Below, piece after piece: positions 1-9,369 of a stretch of 64,000 nucleotides of DNA. The notes beneath the pieces are model-generated. The model had not been told where the DNA came from. It did no database searches and saw only the letters and a list, made by a program, of their open reading frames with translations. Numbering within the stretch: position 1 is the first letter of the stretch; each line of letters starts with the position of its first letter. The translations under genes were made by a program, and so were the position numbers. This DNA comes from Oricola nitratireducens (GTDB lineage: Bacteria; Pseudomonadota; Alphaproteobacteria; Rhizobiales; Rhizobiaceae): assembly GCF_014904745.1 (NCBI RefSeq), contig NZ_JACZCS010000004.1, forward strand, positions 87,331-151,330, written 5' to 3'.

Positions 1-159
1 GCCTACATGATGGAAGCGCGCCCCGGCGCGATGATCCTGATCGGCAATGGAGATTCGGCCAGCCTGCACCACCCGGCCTATGATTTCAACGACGAGATCA
101 TTCCGCTCGGCATCAGCTATTGGGCGTCACTCGCCGAAGCCAACGGAAAAGCCGCCTGA
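1..159 (+). CDS. M20-family amidohydrolase, C-terminal end only
   Basis: The reading frame enters from the left edge and stops at a TGA at 157-159, giving the last 52 residues. The segment has the C-terminal signature of M20D peptidases such as hippurate hydrolase: ARPGAMILIGNGDSA, then the metal-binding LHHPAYDFND, then a short terminal helix. Family members hydrolyse N-acyl or amide bonds of amino-acid derivatives using two zinc or similar ions. The N-terminal two thirds lie outside the window, so substrate cannot be judged. An intrinsic terminator overlaps the stop codon, so this is the last gene of its transcript. Confidence 0.8.
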   Translation, partial: AYMMEARPGAMILIGNGDSASLHHPAYDFNDEIIPLGISYWASLAEANGKAA

Positions 160-172
160 CCGGCGGCCTTTT
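151..172 (+). terminator. Intrinsic terminator after the M20 peptidase gene
   Basis: A six-base GC stem GCCGCC/GGCGGC (151-156 and 162-167, five-base loop) is followed at once by CTTTTCC. The upstream arm overlaps the last codons of the gene. The T-run is short, so termination may be partial. Confidence 0.6.
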
Positions 173-218
173 CCGAGTTTTCAAACCGGGCGCGGTTTGG
201 TATCAGTCGCGCCGGTGC

Positions 219-295
219 GGTCCCGTAGCTCAGCAGGATAGAGCATCAGATTCCTAATCTGAGGGTCACAGGTTCGAATCCTGTCGGGATCACCA
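219..295 (+). tRNA. tRNA-Arg, anticodon CCU
   Basis: The complete cloverleaf can be read. The acceptor stem GGTCCCG (219-225) pairs with CGGGATC (285-291), the D-arm starts GCTC, the anticodon stem TCAGA/TCTGA flanks loop TTCCTAA, and the T-arm carries GGTTCGAATCC. The anticodon is CCT at 253-255, which reads AGG arginine codons. The CCA end is encoded (293-295). No integrase or attachment-site duplication is seen beside it. Confidence 0.95.
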
Positions 296-344
296 TCTTG
301 CCCAACCGCCCGGGATTTTCCGACCGCGCGGACCCGGTCTGCGC

Positions 345-1046
345 TCAGATCTCGGTGTGCATGCGGTATCCGGGCGCGAAGACCAGCCGCACCGCGGTGA
401 TGGTTGAAACCTTGTTCCAGGTGGTGCGGTTGATCGCGAAAAGGCCTTCGCCCTCGCGGCAGGCCAGGATCTCCGCTTCCCGCGCGCCTGCCGTCATCGC
501 CGAAAACGTGATATCGCCGCCCTCGAACGGGATGTTTTCGACCAACCACTCGTTCGCGCTCTGGCGCGAGAAATCGACATCCGTGACTTCCGGCACGGCC
601 TGCGAATTGATCCAGCGGTCCTCGAAAACATAGGGCTTGCCGTCCGCCAGGTGGACGGAAACGAGATGCAGCAATTCGTCGCCGGGCGCGACCTGCATGC
701 GGGCGCGTACGTCGGACGGCGGCGTCAGACTTTCGGCGCTCAGCAGCGAATAGCGATAGGTCTGCCCCTTGCCCTCGATTTCGTTGCGGATCACCGGGAT
801 GTTCAGCGTCGCCCTGCGGACCGGGTGCGTGGCGACCCGGGTTCCGGCCTTGCGCCGCCGCTCGAGCAGGCCCGCGCCGGCCAGTTCGCGCAGGGCGCGG
901 TTGACGGTCGCGCGGGCGCAGCCGAATTCGCGCGACAGGTCCACCTCGTTGGGGATCAGGTCGCCCGGTTTCCATTCCCGGCTGTTGATGCGGCGCAGAA
1001 CCTCGTCCTGCACCGATTGCCAGCTGTTGAATTCCTGCGCCGTCAA
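345..1046 (-). CDS. hutC: Histidine-utilisation repressor HutC (GntR/HutC family)
   Basis: A 233-residue GntR-family regulator. Residues about 8-75 form the winged helix-turn-helix (the SREFGCARATVNRALRELA segment is the recognition part) and residues about 95-230 form the UTRA effector domain. In this family urocanate is the usual inducer that releases the repressor from hut promoters. The ATG overlaps the hutF stop by four bases (ATGA, 1043-1046), so it is the second gene of a hutF-hutC unit and should be autoregulated through the palindrome at 2435-2448. Its identity rests on domain type plus position inside a complete hut locus. Confidence 0.92.
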   Translation of the reverse strand: MTAQEFNSWQSVQDEVLRRINSREWKPGDLIPNEVDLSREFGCARATVNRALRELAGAGLLERRRKAGTRVATHPVRRATLNIPVIRNEIEGKGQTYRYSLLSAESLTPPSDVRARMQVAPGDELLHLVSVHLADGKPYVFEDRWINSQAVPEVTDVDFSRQSANEWLVENIPFEGGDITFSAMTAGAREAEILACREGEGLFAINRTTWNKVSTITAVRLVFAPGYRMHTEI

Positions 1047-2407
1047 ATCGCTTCCCCCAGTTCCCGCATTACCCCTGCATAGCGGGCCGCGATCGCTTCG
1101 CGCCGGACATGCCGGCCGCCGCGCACCATGTGGCGGCCCGCGGACCAGACGTCGCGCACCATGCGGTCGTCACCGGCAAAGATGAAGCAGTCGAGGATGG
1201 TGTCGCCCCGGCGTCCGGCGAGATCGACAGCCTCGTCGTCGAGCGCCACGAGATCCGCGAGCCTGCCGACAGCGATCGAGCCGCTGTCGCGCCCGGCGGC
1301 TCGTGCGCCGCCTGCATTAACGGCATCGAGAATCCGCCGTCCGGTCGACCGGTCCGGCGTCGCCAGCGCGGCGCGCGAGCGGTCGCGCAGGCGTTGCGAA
1401 TAGTCGAGCGTGCGCAATTCCTCGGTCAGCGAGATGCGGATGTTGGAATCGGAACCGACCGCGATCGCGCCGTCCGCGCCAAGCCAGCGCAGCGCGTCGA
1501 AGATGCCGTCGCCGAGGCTTGATTCGGTGATCGGGCACAGGCCCGCCACCGCGCCCGAGCGCGCCAGCCCCTCGGTCTCGTGCGGCTGCATCTGAGTGCA
1601 GTGGATAAAGCAGCAGCTTTCGTCCGGTTGCATGGTTTCGAGCACCCATTCGACCGGCCGCTTGCCGTATGCCGCACTGACCTCGTCGACCTCGGCCGCC
1701 TGCTCGGCGAGATGCATATGGAACGGCGCGCCATCGGCGAGTTCGCGCGCCGCGCGGATGTCGTCGGGCTGGACGGCGCGCAGGCTGTGCGGCGCGACGC
1801 CGATGCGGCAATCCGCCGGCAGGCTTTCGACATGCCTTGCCGCCTTCTCGTGCAGCCTTGCGAAACGGTCGAAATCATTGCCGAACCGGATCTGCCCCGC
1901 GCCCAAGTCGCGCCGGTCGCATCCGCCGTAACGGTAATGCACCGGCAGGAGCGTCAGGCCGATGCCGGTTTCGGCGGTCGCGGCCGCGATGCGTCCGGAC
2001 AGTTCCGCGAGTTCGGCATAGGGCGCGCCGCCCGGCTGGTGGTGGAGATAGTGAAACTCGACATTGGTCGCGTATCCGGCCTCCAGCATCTCCATCTGCA
2101 CGAAGGCGGCGATCGCCTCGACATGGTCGGGCGTCAGCCGGTCGAGGAAGCGATACATCAGCTGCCGCCAGGTCCAGAACGAATCCGCCGGGTCCGGTCC
2201 GCGCCGTTCGGTGAGGCCGGCCATCGCCCGCTGGAAGGCGTGGCTGTGAACATTTGCGGGCGCGGGCAGCAGGATGCCGGCCCGGTGGCCCTCCGCCTCC
2301 GCGCCTTCGGTGATCGACGCGATCGTGCCGTCCGCGCCGATCCCGATGCGGACGGCTTCCTTCCAACCGCTTTCCAGCAACGCTTTCCTTGCCCAGATTG
2401 TCGCCAT
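1043..2407 (-). CDS. hutF: Formimidoylglutamate deiminase HutF
   Basis: A 454-residue amidohydrolase-superfamily enzyme that converts N-formimidoyl-L-glutamate to N-formylglutamate and ammonia, the fourth step of the five-step histidine pathway. Metal-site motifs are visible: HSH at residues 54-56, APHSLRAV, HMHLAEQ and GSDSN near residue 310. The ATG at 2407 is preferred. An upstream in-frame extension to 2464 would run across the promoter and operator region and has no family support. Its stop overlaps hutC. Presence of hutF together with hutG means formylglutamate, not formamide, is the intermediate. Confidence 0.93.
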   Translation of the reverse strand: MATIWARKALLESGWKEAVRIGIGADGTIASITEGAEAEGHRAGILLPAPANVHSHAFQRAMAGLTERRGPDPADSFWTWRQLMYRFLDRLTPDHVEAIAAFVQMEMLEAGYATNVEFHYLHHQPGGAPYAELAELSGRIAAATAETGIGLTLLPVHYRYGGCDRRDLGAGQIRFGNDFDRFARLHEKAARHVESLPADCRIGVAPHSLRAVQPDDIRAARELADGAPFHMHLAEQAAEVDEVSAAYGKRPVEWVLETMQPDESCCFIHCTQMQPHETEGLARSGAVAGLCPITESSLGDGIFDALRWLGADGAIAVGSDSNIRISLTEELRTLDYSQRLRDRSRAALATPDRSTGRRILDAVNAGGARAAGRDSGSIAVGRLADLVALDDEAVDLAGRRGDTILDCFIFAGDDRMVRDVWSAGRHMVRGGRHVRREAIAARYAGVMRELGEAI

Positions 2408-2418
2408 GGATTCGCTTC

Positions 2419-2448
2419 TTGACAGGTTAATATGTCTATACTTATAGA
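2419..2448 (+). promoter_or_regulatory. Promoter for hutIHGU
   Basis: TTGACA at 2419-2424, an 18-base spacer and TATAGA at 2443-2448 face the rightward hut genes. The -10 element coincides with the right arm of the palindrome at 2435-2448, so a bound repressor would block it. The transcript would begin near 2455, leaving a leader of under 30 bases before the GTG of hutI. Confidence 0.6.
2435..2448. promoter_or_regulatory. Candidate HutC operator between the divergent hut units
   Basis: A perfect inverted repeat TCTATA-CT-TATAGA lies in the 74-base gap between hutF and hutI. The left half also contains GT-CTAT-AC, which fits the GT-N4-AC half-pattern seen at GntR-family sites. It overlaps both divergent -10 elements. 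Assignment to HutC is inference from position and from the self-regulation known for this family. Confidence 0.6.
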
Positions 2449-2469
2449 TGAGTGATGCAGACATAACAA
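2441..2469 (-). promoter_or_regulatory. Promoter for hutF-hutC
   Basis: Read leftwards, TTGTTA (2464-2469), a 17-base spacer and TATAAG (2441-2446) form a good sigma-70 pair. The -10 lies inside the candidate HutC operator, back to back with the rightward promoter. Confidence 0.5.
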
Positions 2470-2481
2470 CGGCAAAAAATC

Positions 2482-3669
2482 GTGCTTCTGACCAACGCGA
2501 CCATAGCCACGCTGGATGGCGACGCGCCCTACGGACTGATCCGCGGCGGCGCGATCTCCGTCGAATCCGGAACGATACAATGGGCCGGCCCGATGGCGGA
2601 CGCGCCGGGTGCGGGCGGCGAAACCGTCGACCTCGAAGGCCGGCTCGTCACGCCGGGCCTGATCGACTGCCACACTCACATCGTCCATGGCGGCAACCGC
2701 GCCAACGAATTCGAAATGCGGCTGGAGGGCGCCAGCTACGAGGAGGTGGCGCGCGCCGGCGGCGGCATCGTCTCCACGGTCCGCGCCACGCGCGCCGCGA
2801 GCGAGGAAGAGCTGCTCATCACCGCGCTGCCGCGCGTCGACGCGTTGATCGCCGAGGGCGTCACCGCCATCGAGGTGAAGTCCGGCTACGGCCTCGACAT
2901 CGACACCGAACTCGCCATGCTGCGTGCGGCCCGCGCCATCGAAAAGGCCCGGCCGGTCCGTATCCGCACCTCTTTCCTCGGCGCCCACGCCGTCCCGCCG
3001 GAGTATTCCGGCCGGCCCGACGCCTATATCGACGAGATCTGCCTGCCCGCGCTGGAAGCCGCGCATGCCGCGGGTCTCGCCGATGCGGTCGACGGGTTTT
3101 GCGAGGGGATCGCGTTTTCGCCGAAGCAGATCGGGCGCGTGTTCGCGAAAGCGAAGGAACTCGGCATCCCGGTCAAGCTGCATGCCGAGCAACTGTCCAA
3201 TCTCGGCGGAACGCAGCTTGCCGCGCGCTACGGCGCGCTGTCGGCGGATCATGTCGAATATGCCGACGACGCCGATGCGGCCGCGCTGGCCCGGTCCGGC
3301 AGCGTCGCCGTCTTGCTGCCCGGCGCCTTTTACGCCTTGCGCGAAACGAAGATGCCGCCCGTCGACGCCTTCCGCCGCCGCAATGTGCCGATGGCGGTGG
3401 CGACCGACTGCAATCCCGGCACCTCGCCGATGACCTCGTTGCTGCTCGCCATGAACATGGCCTGCACCTTTTTCCGCCTGACGCCGGAGGAGGCGCTCGC
3501 CAGCGTCACCGTCAACGCCGCGAAGGCGCTCGGCCTTGCCGACACCGGCCGCATCGCCCCGGGACTGCGCGCCGATCTCGCGGTCTGGAACGTCGAACAC
3601 CCGGCGGAACTCGCCTATCGCATCGGGTTCAATCCGTTGCACCAACGCATTTTCGGAGATGCCGCATGA
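2482..3669 (+). CDS. hutI: Imidazolonepropionase HutI
   Basis: A 395-residue amidohydrolase that opens the ring of 4-imidazolone-5-propionate to give formimidoylglutamate, step three of histidine breakdown. Visible metal and catalytic motifs are HTH at residues 64-66, [16 protein letters not shown] and [10 protein letters not shown]. The length matches the family. The start is a GTG, and a TAA 18 bases upstream leaves no room for an earlier ATG. No clear Shine-Dalgarno precedes it, which suggests weak initiation from a short leader. It is the first gene of hutI-hutH-hutG-hutU, and its TGA overlaps the ATG of hutH. Confidence 0.95.
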   Translation: MLLTNATIATLDGDAPYGLIRGGAISVESGTIQWAGPMADAPGAGGETVDLEGRLVTPGLIDCHTHIVHGGNRANEFEMRLEGASYEEVARAGGGIVSTVRATRAASEEELLITALPRVDALIAEGVTAIEVKSGYGLDIDTELAMLRAARAIEKARPVRIRTSFLGAHAVPPEYSGRPDAYIDEICLPALEAAHAAGLADAVDGFCEGIAFSPKQIGRVFAKAKELGIPVKLHAEQLSNLGGTQLAARYGALSADHVEYADDADAAALARSGSVAVLLPGAFYALRETKMPPVDAFRRRNVPMAVATDCNPGTSPMTSLLLAMNMACTFFRLTPEEALASVTVNAAKALGLADTGRIAPGLRADLAVWNVEHPAELAYRIGFNPLHQRIFGDAA

Positions 3670-5210
3670 ACTCGCTCGTCCTGACGCCCGGCCATGCGAC
3701 ACTGGCCGATCTCGAACGGATCTGGCGCGAGGGCGCGCCCGTCGCGCTCGATCCTTCGGCGCGCGAGCCGGTCCGCGCCGCGGCGCGCAAGGTGCTTGAA
3801 GCGGCGGCCGGCGGCACGGCGGTCTACGGGGTCAATACGGGTTTCGGAAAACTCGCTTCGGTGCGCATCGCGGCGGAAGACACCGAGACACTGCAGAGCA
3901 ACCTGATCCTGTCGCATTGCTGCGGCGTCGGCGACCCGCTCGATCGCAACACCACGCGGCTGATGATGGCGTTGAAACTGCTGTCGCTCGGGCGCGGCGC
4001 ATCGGGCGTGCGCTGGGAGATCGTCGCGATGATCGAGGCGATGCTCGCCAAGGGCCTGACGCCGGTGGTGCCGGGCCAGGGCTCGGTCGGCGCGTCCGGC
4101 GATCTCGCGCCGCTCGCCCACATGGCCGCCGCGATGCTCGGCGAGGGCGAGGTGGAGACCGGCGGCGCGGTCATGCCGGCGGCCGAGGCGCTCGCCAAGG
4201 CGGGGCTGCAACCGGTCGTGCTCGGGCCGAAGGAAGGGCTGGCGCTGATCAACGGAACGCAGTTCTCGACGGCGCTGGCGCTGGTCGGCCTGTTCGATGC
4301 CTGGCGCAACGCCTCCAACTCGATCCTGACCGCCGTTCTGTCCACCGACGCCATCATGGGATCGACAGCGCCGCTCCTGCCGGAGATCCATGCGTTGCGC
4401 GGCCATGCCGGCCAGATCGAGGTCGCCGCGGCGATGCGCGCCCTGATGGAAGGGTCCGAGATCCGCGAGAGCCATCGCGATGGCGACAGTCGCGTTCAGG
4501 ACCCCTATTGCATCCGCTGTCAGCCGCAGGTCGTCGGCGCCGCGGTCGACCTGCTGCGCTTCGCGGGCCGGTCGCTCGAAATCGAGGCCAATGCGGTGAC
4601 CGACAATCCGCTGGTGCTGATGGACGCCGACAGGATCGTCTCCGGCGGCAACTTCCATGCCGAGCCGGTCGGCTTCGCCGCCGACCAGATCGCGCTCGCC
4701 GTTGCCGAGATCGGCGCCATCGCGCAGCGCCGCGTCGCGCTGATGGTCGATCCGACGCTCTCCTTCGATCTGCCGCCGTTCCTGACGCCCGAGCCGGGGC
4801 TGAATTCCGGATTCATGATTGCCGAGGTGACGACCGCCGCGCTGATGAGCGAGAACAAGCATCTCGCCAATCCATGCACCACGGATTCGACGCCGACCTC
4901 GGCCAATCAGGAAGACCATGTTTCGATGGCGGCGCATGGCGCGCGGCGGCTGATCCAGATGAACCGCAACCTGTCGGTCATTCTCGGCGTCGAACTGCTC
5001 TGCGCCGCGCAGGGCATCGAATTTCGTACGCCGCTCGTTACCAGCGGGCGGCTGCAGGCGGTGCTCGTGGCGCTGCGCGGTATCGTGCCGGCGCTCGGCA
5101 GCGATCGCTACATGGCGCCCGACATCGAGGCCGCCGCCGGGATGATGCGCGACGGCGTGCTGCTGCCGGTCGCTGGCCTCGGCGATTTCCGGCTCGGAGA
5201 AGCCGCATGA
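3666..5210 (+). CDS. hutH: Histidine ammonia-lyase HutH
   Basis: A 514-residue lyase that removes ammonia from L-histidine to form urocanate, the entry step of the pathway. The Ala143-Ser144-Gly145 triad inside [11 protein letters not shown] is the sequence that cyclises to the MIO cofactor. The catalytic tyrosine motif YGVNTGFG begins at residue 54. Length is typical. It overlaps hutI by four bases (ATGA) and hutG by four bases, so translation of the three is coupled. Product urocanate is also the expected HutC inducer. Confidence 0.97.
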   Translation: MNSLVLTPGHATLADLERIWREGAPVALDPSAREPVRAAARKVLEAAAGGTAVYGVNTGFGKLASVRIAAEDTETLQSNLILSHCCGVGDPLDRNTTRLMMALKLLSLGRGASGVRWEIVAMIEAMLAKGLTPVVPGQGSVGASGDLAPLAHMAAAMLGEGEVETGGAVMPAAEALAKAGLQPVVLGPKEGLALINGTQFSTALALVGLFDAWRNASNSILTAVLSTDAIMGSTAPLLPEIHALRGHAGQIEVAAAMRALMEGSEIRESHRDGDSRVQDPYCIRCQPQVVGAAVDLLRFAGRSLEIEANAVTDNPLVLMDADRIVSGGNFHAEPVGFAADQIALAVAEIGAIAQRRVALMVDPTLSFDLPPFLTPEPGLNSGFMIAEVTTAALMSENKHLANPCTTDSTPTSANQEDHVSMAAHGARRLIQMNRNLSVILGVELLCAAQGIEFRTPLVTSGRLQAVLVALRGIVPALGSDRYMAPDIEAAAGMMRDGVLLPVAGLGDFRLGEAA

Positions 5211-6016
5211 TCCCGGTTTCCGTCACACAAGGGGCCGGTCCGGTCATTCTCGCCATCCCGCATGCGGGAACGGCGATCGATCCGTCGGCCCTTTCCCGTC
5301 TGAACGATGAAGGAAAGACGCTTCGCGACACCGACTGGCACATGCATCGGCTCTACGCGGCGCTGCTGCCCGGCGCGACCACGGTCAAGGCGACGTTCCA
5401 TCGCTACGTCATCGACGCGAACCGCGATCCTTCCGGCCAGAGCCTCTATCCGGGCCAGAACACGACCGGTCTCTGCCCGCTGACGGATTTCGACGGCGCG
5501 CCGCTCTATCGCGGCGGGGAGGAGCCAGACGCGGCCGAGATCGCCCGGCGGCTGGAGAGCTACCACGCCGTCTATCACCGCCGGCTGGCAAGAGAGATCG
5601 CGCGCGTGAAGAAGCGCCACGGCGTCGCGATCCTCTACGATTGCCACTCGATCCGGTCCGAGATACCGTTCCTGCTCGACGGCGTGCTGCCCGATTTCAA
5701 CATCGGCACCAATGGCGGAACGACCTGCGCGCCCGCGATCGAGGACGCTGTCGCGTCGATATGCGCGCGCGCCGAGGGTTACACCTCGGTCGTCAACGGC
5801 CGGTTCAAGGGCGGGTGGACCACGCGCCACTACGGCAGGCCGGCGGACGGCGTCCACGCCATCCAGATGGAACTCGCCCAGTCAACCCACCTCGCTTCGG
5901 AGGATCTGCCCTTCGACTACGACGCCGGCAAGGCGCGAAAGCTGCGCGTCCACCTCAAGGAAATCCTGAAGAGCCTGAACGATCTCGCGCTTTCCGGCGC
6001 GCTCGCACGACATTGA
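5207..6016 (+). CDS. hutG: N-formylglutamate deformylase HutG
   Basis: A 269-residue member of the N-formylglutamate amidohydrolase family that splits N-formylglutamate into glutamate and formate, the last step. Family motifs include IPHAG near residue 20, the DANRDPSG segment, YDCHSI near residue 145 and the histidine-containing MELAQSTHL near residue 225. The ATG overlaps the hutH stop. Its pairing with hutF in the same locus fits the five-enzyme variant of the pathway. Confidence 0.93.
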   Translation: MIPVSVTQGAGPVILAIPHAGTAIDPSALSRLNDEGKTLRDTDWHMHRLYAALLPGATTVKATFHRYVIDANRDPSGQSLYPGQNTTGLCPLTDFDGAPLYRGGEEPDAAEIARRLESYHAVYHRRLAREIARVKKRHGVAILYDCHSIRSEIPFLLDGVLPDFNIGTNGGTTCAPAIEDAVASICARAEGYTSVVNGRFKGGWTTRHYGRPADGVHAIQMELAQSTHLASEDLPFDYDAGKARKLRVHLKEILKSLNDLALSGALARH

Positions 6017-6030
6017 AAGGACCAGGCGCC

Positions 6031-7713
6031 ATGACGAACCCCCGTCACAACATGCGCGACATCTACCCGCCGACCGGGCCGGAAATCACCGCCAAATCCT
6101 GGCTCACCGAGGCACCGATGCGGATGCTGATGAACAATCTGCATCCCGACGTCGCCGAGAACCCGCACGAACTGGTCGTCTATGGCGGTATCGGCCGCGC
6201 CGCGCGCACCTGGGACGATTTCGACCGCATCGTCGCGACGCTGAAGACGCTGAACGAGGACGAGACGCTGTTGGTCCAGTCCGGCAAGCCCGTCGGCGTC
6301 TTCCGCACCCATGCGGACGCCCCGCGCGTGCTGATCGCCAATTCCAACCTGGTGCCGCACTGGGCGACGTGGGACCATTTCAACGAGCTGGATAAAAAAG
6401 GCCTCGCCATGTACGGCCAGATGACGGCCGGCTCGTGGATCTATATCGGCTCTCAGGGCATCGTTCAGGGCACCTACGAGACCTTCGCCGAGGCCGGCCG
6501 CCAGCATTATGGCGGCGACCTCACCGGCAAATGGATCCTGACGGCCGGCCTCGGCGGCATGGGCGGCGCCCAGCCGCTCGCGGCAGTGATGGCCGGCGCC
6601 TGCTGCCTCGCCGTCGAATGCGACGAGACCCGCGCCGATTTCCGGCTGCGCACCCGCTATGTCGACGCCAAGGCGCACACGCTCGACGAGGCGCTGGCGA
6701 TGATCGACGGATGGACCAAGGCCGGAGAGGCGAAATCGGTCGCGCTGATCGGCAACGCGGCGGACATCTTCCCGGAACTGGTGGCGCGCATGAAGGCCGG
6801 CGGCGTCCGCCCGGACATCGTCACCGACCAGACCTCCGCGCATGATCCGATCCATGGCTACCTGCCGCAGGGCTGGACGGTCGGCGAATGGCGCGAAAAG
6901 CAGGAAAGCGACCCCAAGGCGGTCGAAAAGGCGGCGCGCGCCTCGATGAAGATCCATGTCGAGGCGATGGTCGACTTCTGGAACGCCGGCGTGCCGACGC
7001 TCGACTACGGCAACAACATCCGCCAGGTCGCCAAGGAAGAAGGCTTCGAGAACGCCTTTGCCTTCCCCGGTTTCGTTCCCGCCTATATCCGGCCGCTGTT
7101 CTGCCGCGGCATCGGGCCGTTCCGCTGGTGCGCGCTGTCCGGCGACCCGGAGGACATTTACAAGACCGACGCCAAGGTGAAGGAACTGGTCGACGACCCG
7201 CATCTGCACAACTGGCTCGACATGGCGCGCGAGCGCATCGCTTTCCAGGGCCTGCCGGCGCGCATCTGCTGGGTCGGCCTCGGGGTGCGCGACAAGCTCG
7301 GCCTCGCCTTCAACGAGATGGTGCGCAGCGGCGAATTGTCGGCGCCGATCGTGATCGGCCGCGACCACCTCGATTCCGGCTCAGTCGCCTCGCCCAACCG
7401 CGAAACCGAATCCATGAAGGACGGCTCCGACGCCGTGTCCGACTGGCCGCTGCTCAACGCGCTGCTCAACTGCGCCTCGGGCGCGACCTGGGTGTCGCTG
7501 CATCATGGCGGCGGCGTCGGCATGGGGTTCTCGCAGCACTCCGGCATGGTGATCTGCTGCGACGGCACGAAGGAAGCCGACGCACGCATCGCCCGCGTGC
7601 TGTGGAATGACCCGGCGACCGGCGTGATGCGTCATGCCGACGCCGGCTACGAAATCGCGCTCGACTGTGCGCGTGAACAGGGTCTGAGGCTCCCCGCGAT
7701 CCTCGGAAACTGA
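6031..7713 (+). CDS. hutU: Urocanate hydratase HutU
   Basis: A 560-residue urocanase that hydrates urocanate to 4-imidazolone-5-propionate using tightly bound NAD+. The NAD-binding stretch [12 protein letters not shown] lies near residues 170-181. The highly conserved C-terminal part holds the active-site segment SHGGG-like [12 protein letters not shown]. Length matches the family closely. The gene starts 14 bases after hutG and ends the catabolic operon. About 90 bases separate it from the transporter genes, which have their own candidate control site. Confidence 0.97.
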   Translation: MTNPRHNMRDIYPPTGPEITAKSWLTEAPMRMLMNNLHPDVAENPHELVVYGGIGRAARTWDDFDRIVATLKTLNEDETLLVQSGKPVGVFRTHADAPRVLIANSNLVPHWATWDHFNELDKKGLAMYGQMTAGSWIYIGSQGIVQGTYETFAEAGRQHYGGDLTGKWILTAGLGGMGGAQPLAAVMAGACCLAVECDETRADFRLRTRYVDAKAHTLDEALAMIDGWTKAGEAKSVALIGNAADIFPELVARMKAGGVRPDIVTDQTSAHDPIHGYLPQGWTVGEWREKQESDPKAVEKAARASMKIHVEAMVDFWNAGVPTLDYGNNIRQVAKEEGFENAFAFPGFVPAYIRPLFCRGIGPFRWCALSGDPEDIYKTDAKVKELVDDPHLHNWLDMARERIAFQGLPARICWVGLGVRDKLGLAFNEMVRSGELSAPIVIGRDHLDSGSVASPNRETESMKDGSDAVSDWPLLNALLNCASGATWVSLHHGGGVGMGFSQHSGMVICCDGTKEADARIARVLWNDPATGVMRHADAGYEIALDCAREQGLRLPAILGN

Positions 7714-7723
7714 CAATGGCGGA

Positions 7724-7738
7724 TTGTGCGTTGCACAA
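7724..7738. promoter_or_regulatory. Palindrome upstream of the ABC transporter
   Basis: A perfect inverted repeat TTGTGC-GTT-GCACAA lies 10 bases after the hutU stop and 66 bases before the binding-protein start. It could be an operator for the transporter or a small hairpin at the operon boundary. It does not match the palindrome between hutF and hutI, so it is not obviously a second HutC site. Confidence 0.35.
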
Positions 7739-7804
7739 GAACCCGGAAAACATCACAGTCGCTCGGTCCGAAACCCGAGTACAACTTACAGAGGGAACAA
7801 CGTC

Positions 7805-8626
7805 ATGAGACTGCGGAAAATCATTGGAATGCTCGCCGCCGGCGCCGTCGCGCTCGGCATGACCGGCTATGCGCAAGCCGACCAGCTCGCCGACATCAAG
7901 GCCAAGGGCAAGATCGTTGCCGCAACCGAGATGCATTTCGCTCCCTTCGACATCCTCAAGGATGGCGAATATGAGGGCATCTGCCACGACCTGTTCACCG
8001 AGGTCGCCAAGGAACTGGGCGTCGAGGTCGAGTTCCTCGACCTGCCCTGGCAATCGATCCTGCCGGGCCTCGAAGCCGGCAAGTTCGACATCGTCAACGC
8101 GCCGGTGACGATCACCGCCGAACGCGTGCAGCGTTACTCGTTCACCCTGCCGATGGGCAACGCCACCGTCGCCCTCGCCAAGAAGGCCGGCGACGACACG
8201 ATCATGAAGCCCGAGGACATCGCCGGCAAGGCAGCCGGTTCGCAGAAGGGCTCCGCCCAGCTCGAACAGCTCAAGGCCTTCTCCGCGAAGCTTCCGCAGC
8301 CGGTCGACATCCGCGAATATGTCAATATCGACGAGGCGCTCGCCGACCTCGCCGCCGGCCGCATCCAGGCCGTCGCCAACTCCATGCCGCTGATGGGCTA
8401 CGCCGCCGTCGAGCGCCCGGAGACCTTCGCCCTTGTCACCCCGCCTTTCGGCGATCCGAAATATTTCGCATGGGTCGCGCGCAAGGGCGACGACAGCGCA
8501 AGTCTCGTCGCTGCGATCAACGACGCGCTCCTGAAGATGCACGAGGACGGCCGCCTCGACGCCATCAACGAGAAGTGGCTCGGCACCGCGCCGGAACTGC
8601 CGACCGAAATGCCGGCCGTCAACTGA
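7805..8626 (+). CDS. Polar amino-acid ABC transporter, periplasmic binding protein
   Basis: A 273-residue extracytoplasmic solute receptor of the family-3 (bacterial periplasmic binding protein) type. Residues 1-26 are a signal peptide ending ...GYAQA before DQLADI. The mature part opens with GKIVAATEMHFAPFD, the usual start of the ligand-binding lobe. The ATG at 7805 is preceded by GAGGG nine bases upstream; an earlier in-frame start lacks this and would spoil the signal peptide. It heads a four-gene transporter set immediately after the hut operon, so uptake of histidine, urocanate or a related amino acid is likely but not proven by sequence. Confidence 0.88.
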   Translation: MRLRKIIGMLAAGAVALGMTGYAQADQLADIKAKGKIVAATEMHFAPFDILKDGEYEGICHDLFTEVAKELGVEVEFLDLPWQSILPGLEAGKFDIVNAPVTITAERVQRYSFTLPMGNATVALAKKAGDDTIMKPEDIAGKAAGSQKGSAQLEQLKAFSAKLPQPVDIREYVNIDEALADLAAGRIQAVANSMPLMGYAAVERPETFALVTPPFGDPKYFAWVARKGDDSASLVAAINDALLKMHEDGRLDAINEKWLGTAPELPTEMPAVN

Positions 8627-8641
8627 CGCAACCGCACGATC

Positions 8642-8669
8642 CCGGCCCGGCGCGACAGCGCCGGGCCGG
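8642..8669 (+). other. Strong intercistronic hairpin between binding protein and permease
   Basis: A perfect 12-base-pair stem (8642-8653 with 8658-8669, loop GACA) sits between the binding-protein stop and the first permease. No T-run follows, so it is unlikely to be a full terminator. Hairpins in this position in other transporter operons protect the upstream mRNA and raise binding-protein output over permease; that role is inferred here. Confidence 0.7.
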
Positions 8670-8699
8670 CCGCCAATCGCCTGAACCGGGGAGACGGGA

Positions 8700-9359
8700 G
8701 TGGATTTTTCCTTTTCGACGATCACGCACAACCTGCCCTATCTGCTGGCGGCGGCACGCTGGACGCTGATCATCTCCTTTGCCGGCATGCTGGTCGGTCT
8801 CGGCCTCGGCATCCTTGTCTGCGCCGCGCGGTTGTCGCGCCATCGCTGGCTGTCGTCGTTTGCGGCGCTCTATGTCAGCTTCTTCCGCGGCGTCCCGCTG
8901 CTGGTCCAGCTTCTCGCCTTCTTCTACATCCTGCCCTACGCCGGTATCGATCTGCCCGCCACGGTCGCCGCCTTCCTTTCGATCGGCATGTGTTCGGCAG
9001 CCTATAACGCGGAGATCCTGCGCGGCTCGCTGCAGGCGATCCCGGCCGGCCAGAAGGAGGCCGCCGATGCGCTCGGCATCGCGCCCTTCGCGCTGTGGCG
9101 CCGCATCCTCGTCCCGCAGGCGCTGCGCATCGGCCTGCCCTCGCATGTCAACGAACTGATCCTGCTGGTGAAGGTGTCCTCGCTCGCTTCGGTGGTGGGC
9201 ATCGGGGAGCTTACCCGCGTCGCCCAGAACATCACCGGCCAGACCTACCGCCCGCTGGAGATCTATCTCGCGGCGGCCTGCGTCTATTTCGTCATCAACG
9301 CGATCCTCGCCTATGCGGGGCGAATGGCCGAGCGGCGGCTGAACGTCGGCGGAGCGTAG
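8700..9359 (+). CDS. Amino-acid ABC transporter permease (HisM/HisQ type)
   Basis: A 219-residue inner-membrane subunit with about five membrane-spanning segments. The EAA loop that contacts the ATPase is clear: QKEAADALGIAPFALWRRI around residues 120-138. The start is a GTG with GGGGAGACGGGA just upstream. It forms a heterodimeric channel with the next gene. Family: polar amino-acid uptake permeases (HisM/GlnP). Confidence 0.9.
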   Translation: MDFSFSTITHNLPYLLAAARWTLIISFAGMLVGLGLGILVCAARLSRHRWLSSFAALYVSFFRGVPLLVQLLAFFYILPYAGIDLPATVAAFLSIGMCSAAYNAEILRGSLQAIPAGQKEAADALGIAPFALWRRILVPQALRIGLPSHVNELILLVKVSSLASVVGIGELTRVAQNITGQTYRPLEIYLAAACVYFVINAILAYAGRMAERRLNVGGA

Positions 9360-9369
9360 GGACGGCGCG

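Noticed and set aside
182..199. Short hairpin CAAACCG/CGGTTTG before the tRNA-Arg gene
   Set aside because: No T-run follows on either strand, and the preceding stem at 151-167 already explains termination.
219..344. tRNA-Arg as a possible integration site
   Set aside because: No integrase, direct repeat of the tRNA end, or change in base composition is seen nearby; the adjacent genes are a normal hut locus.
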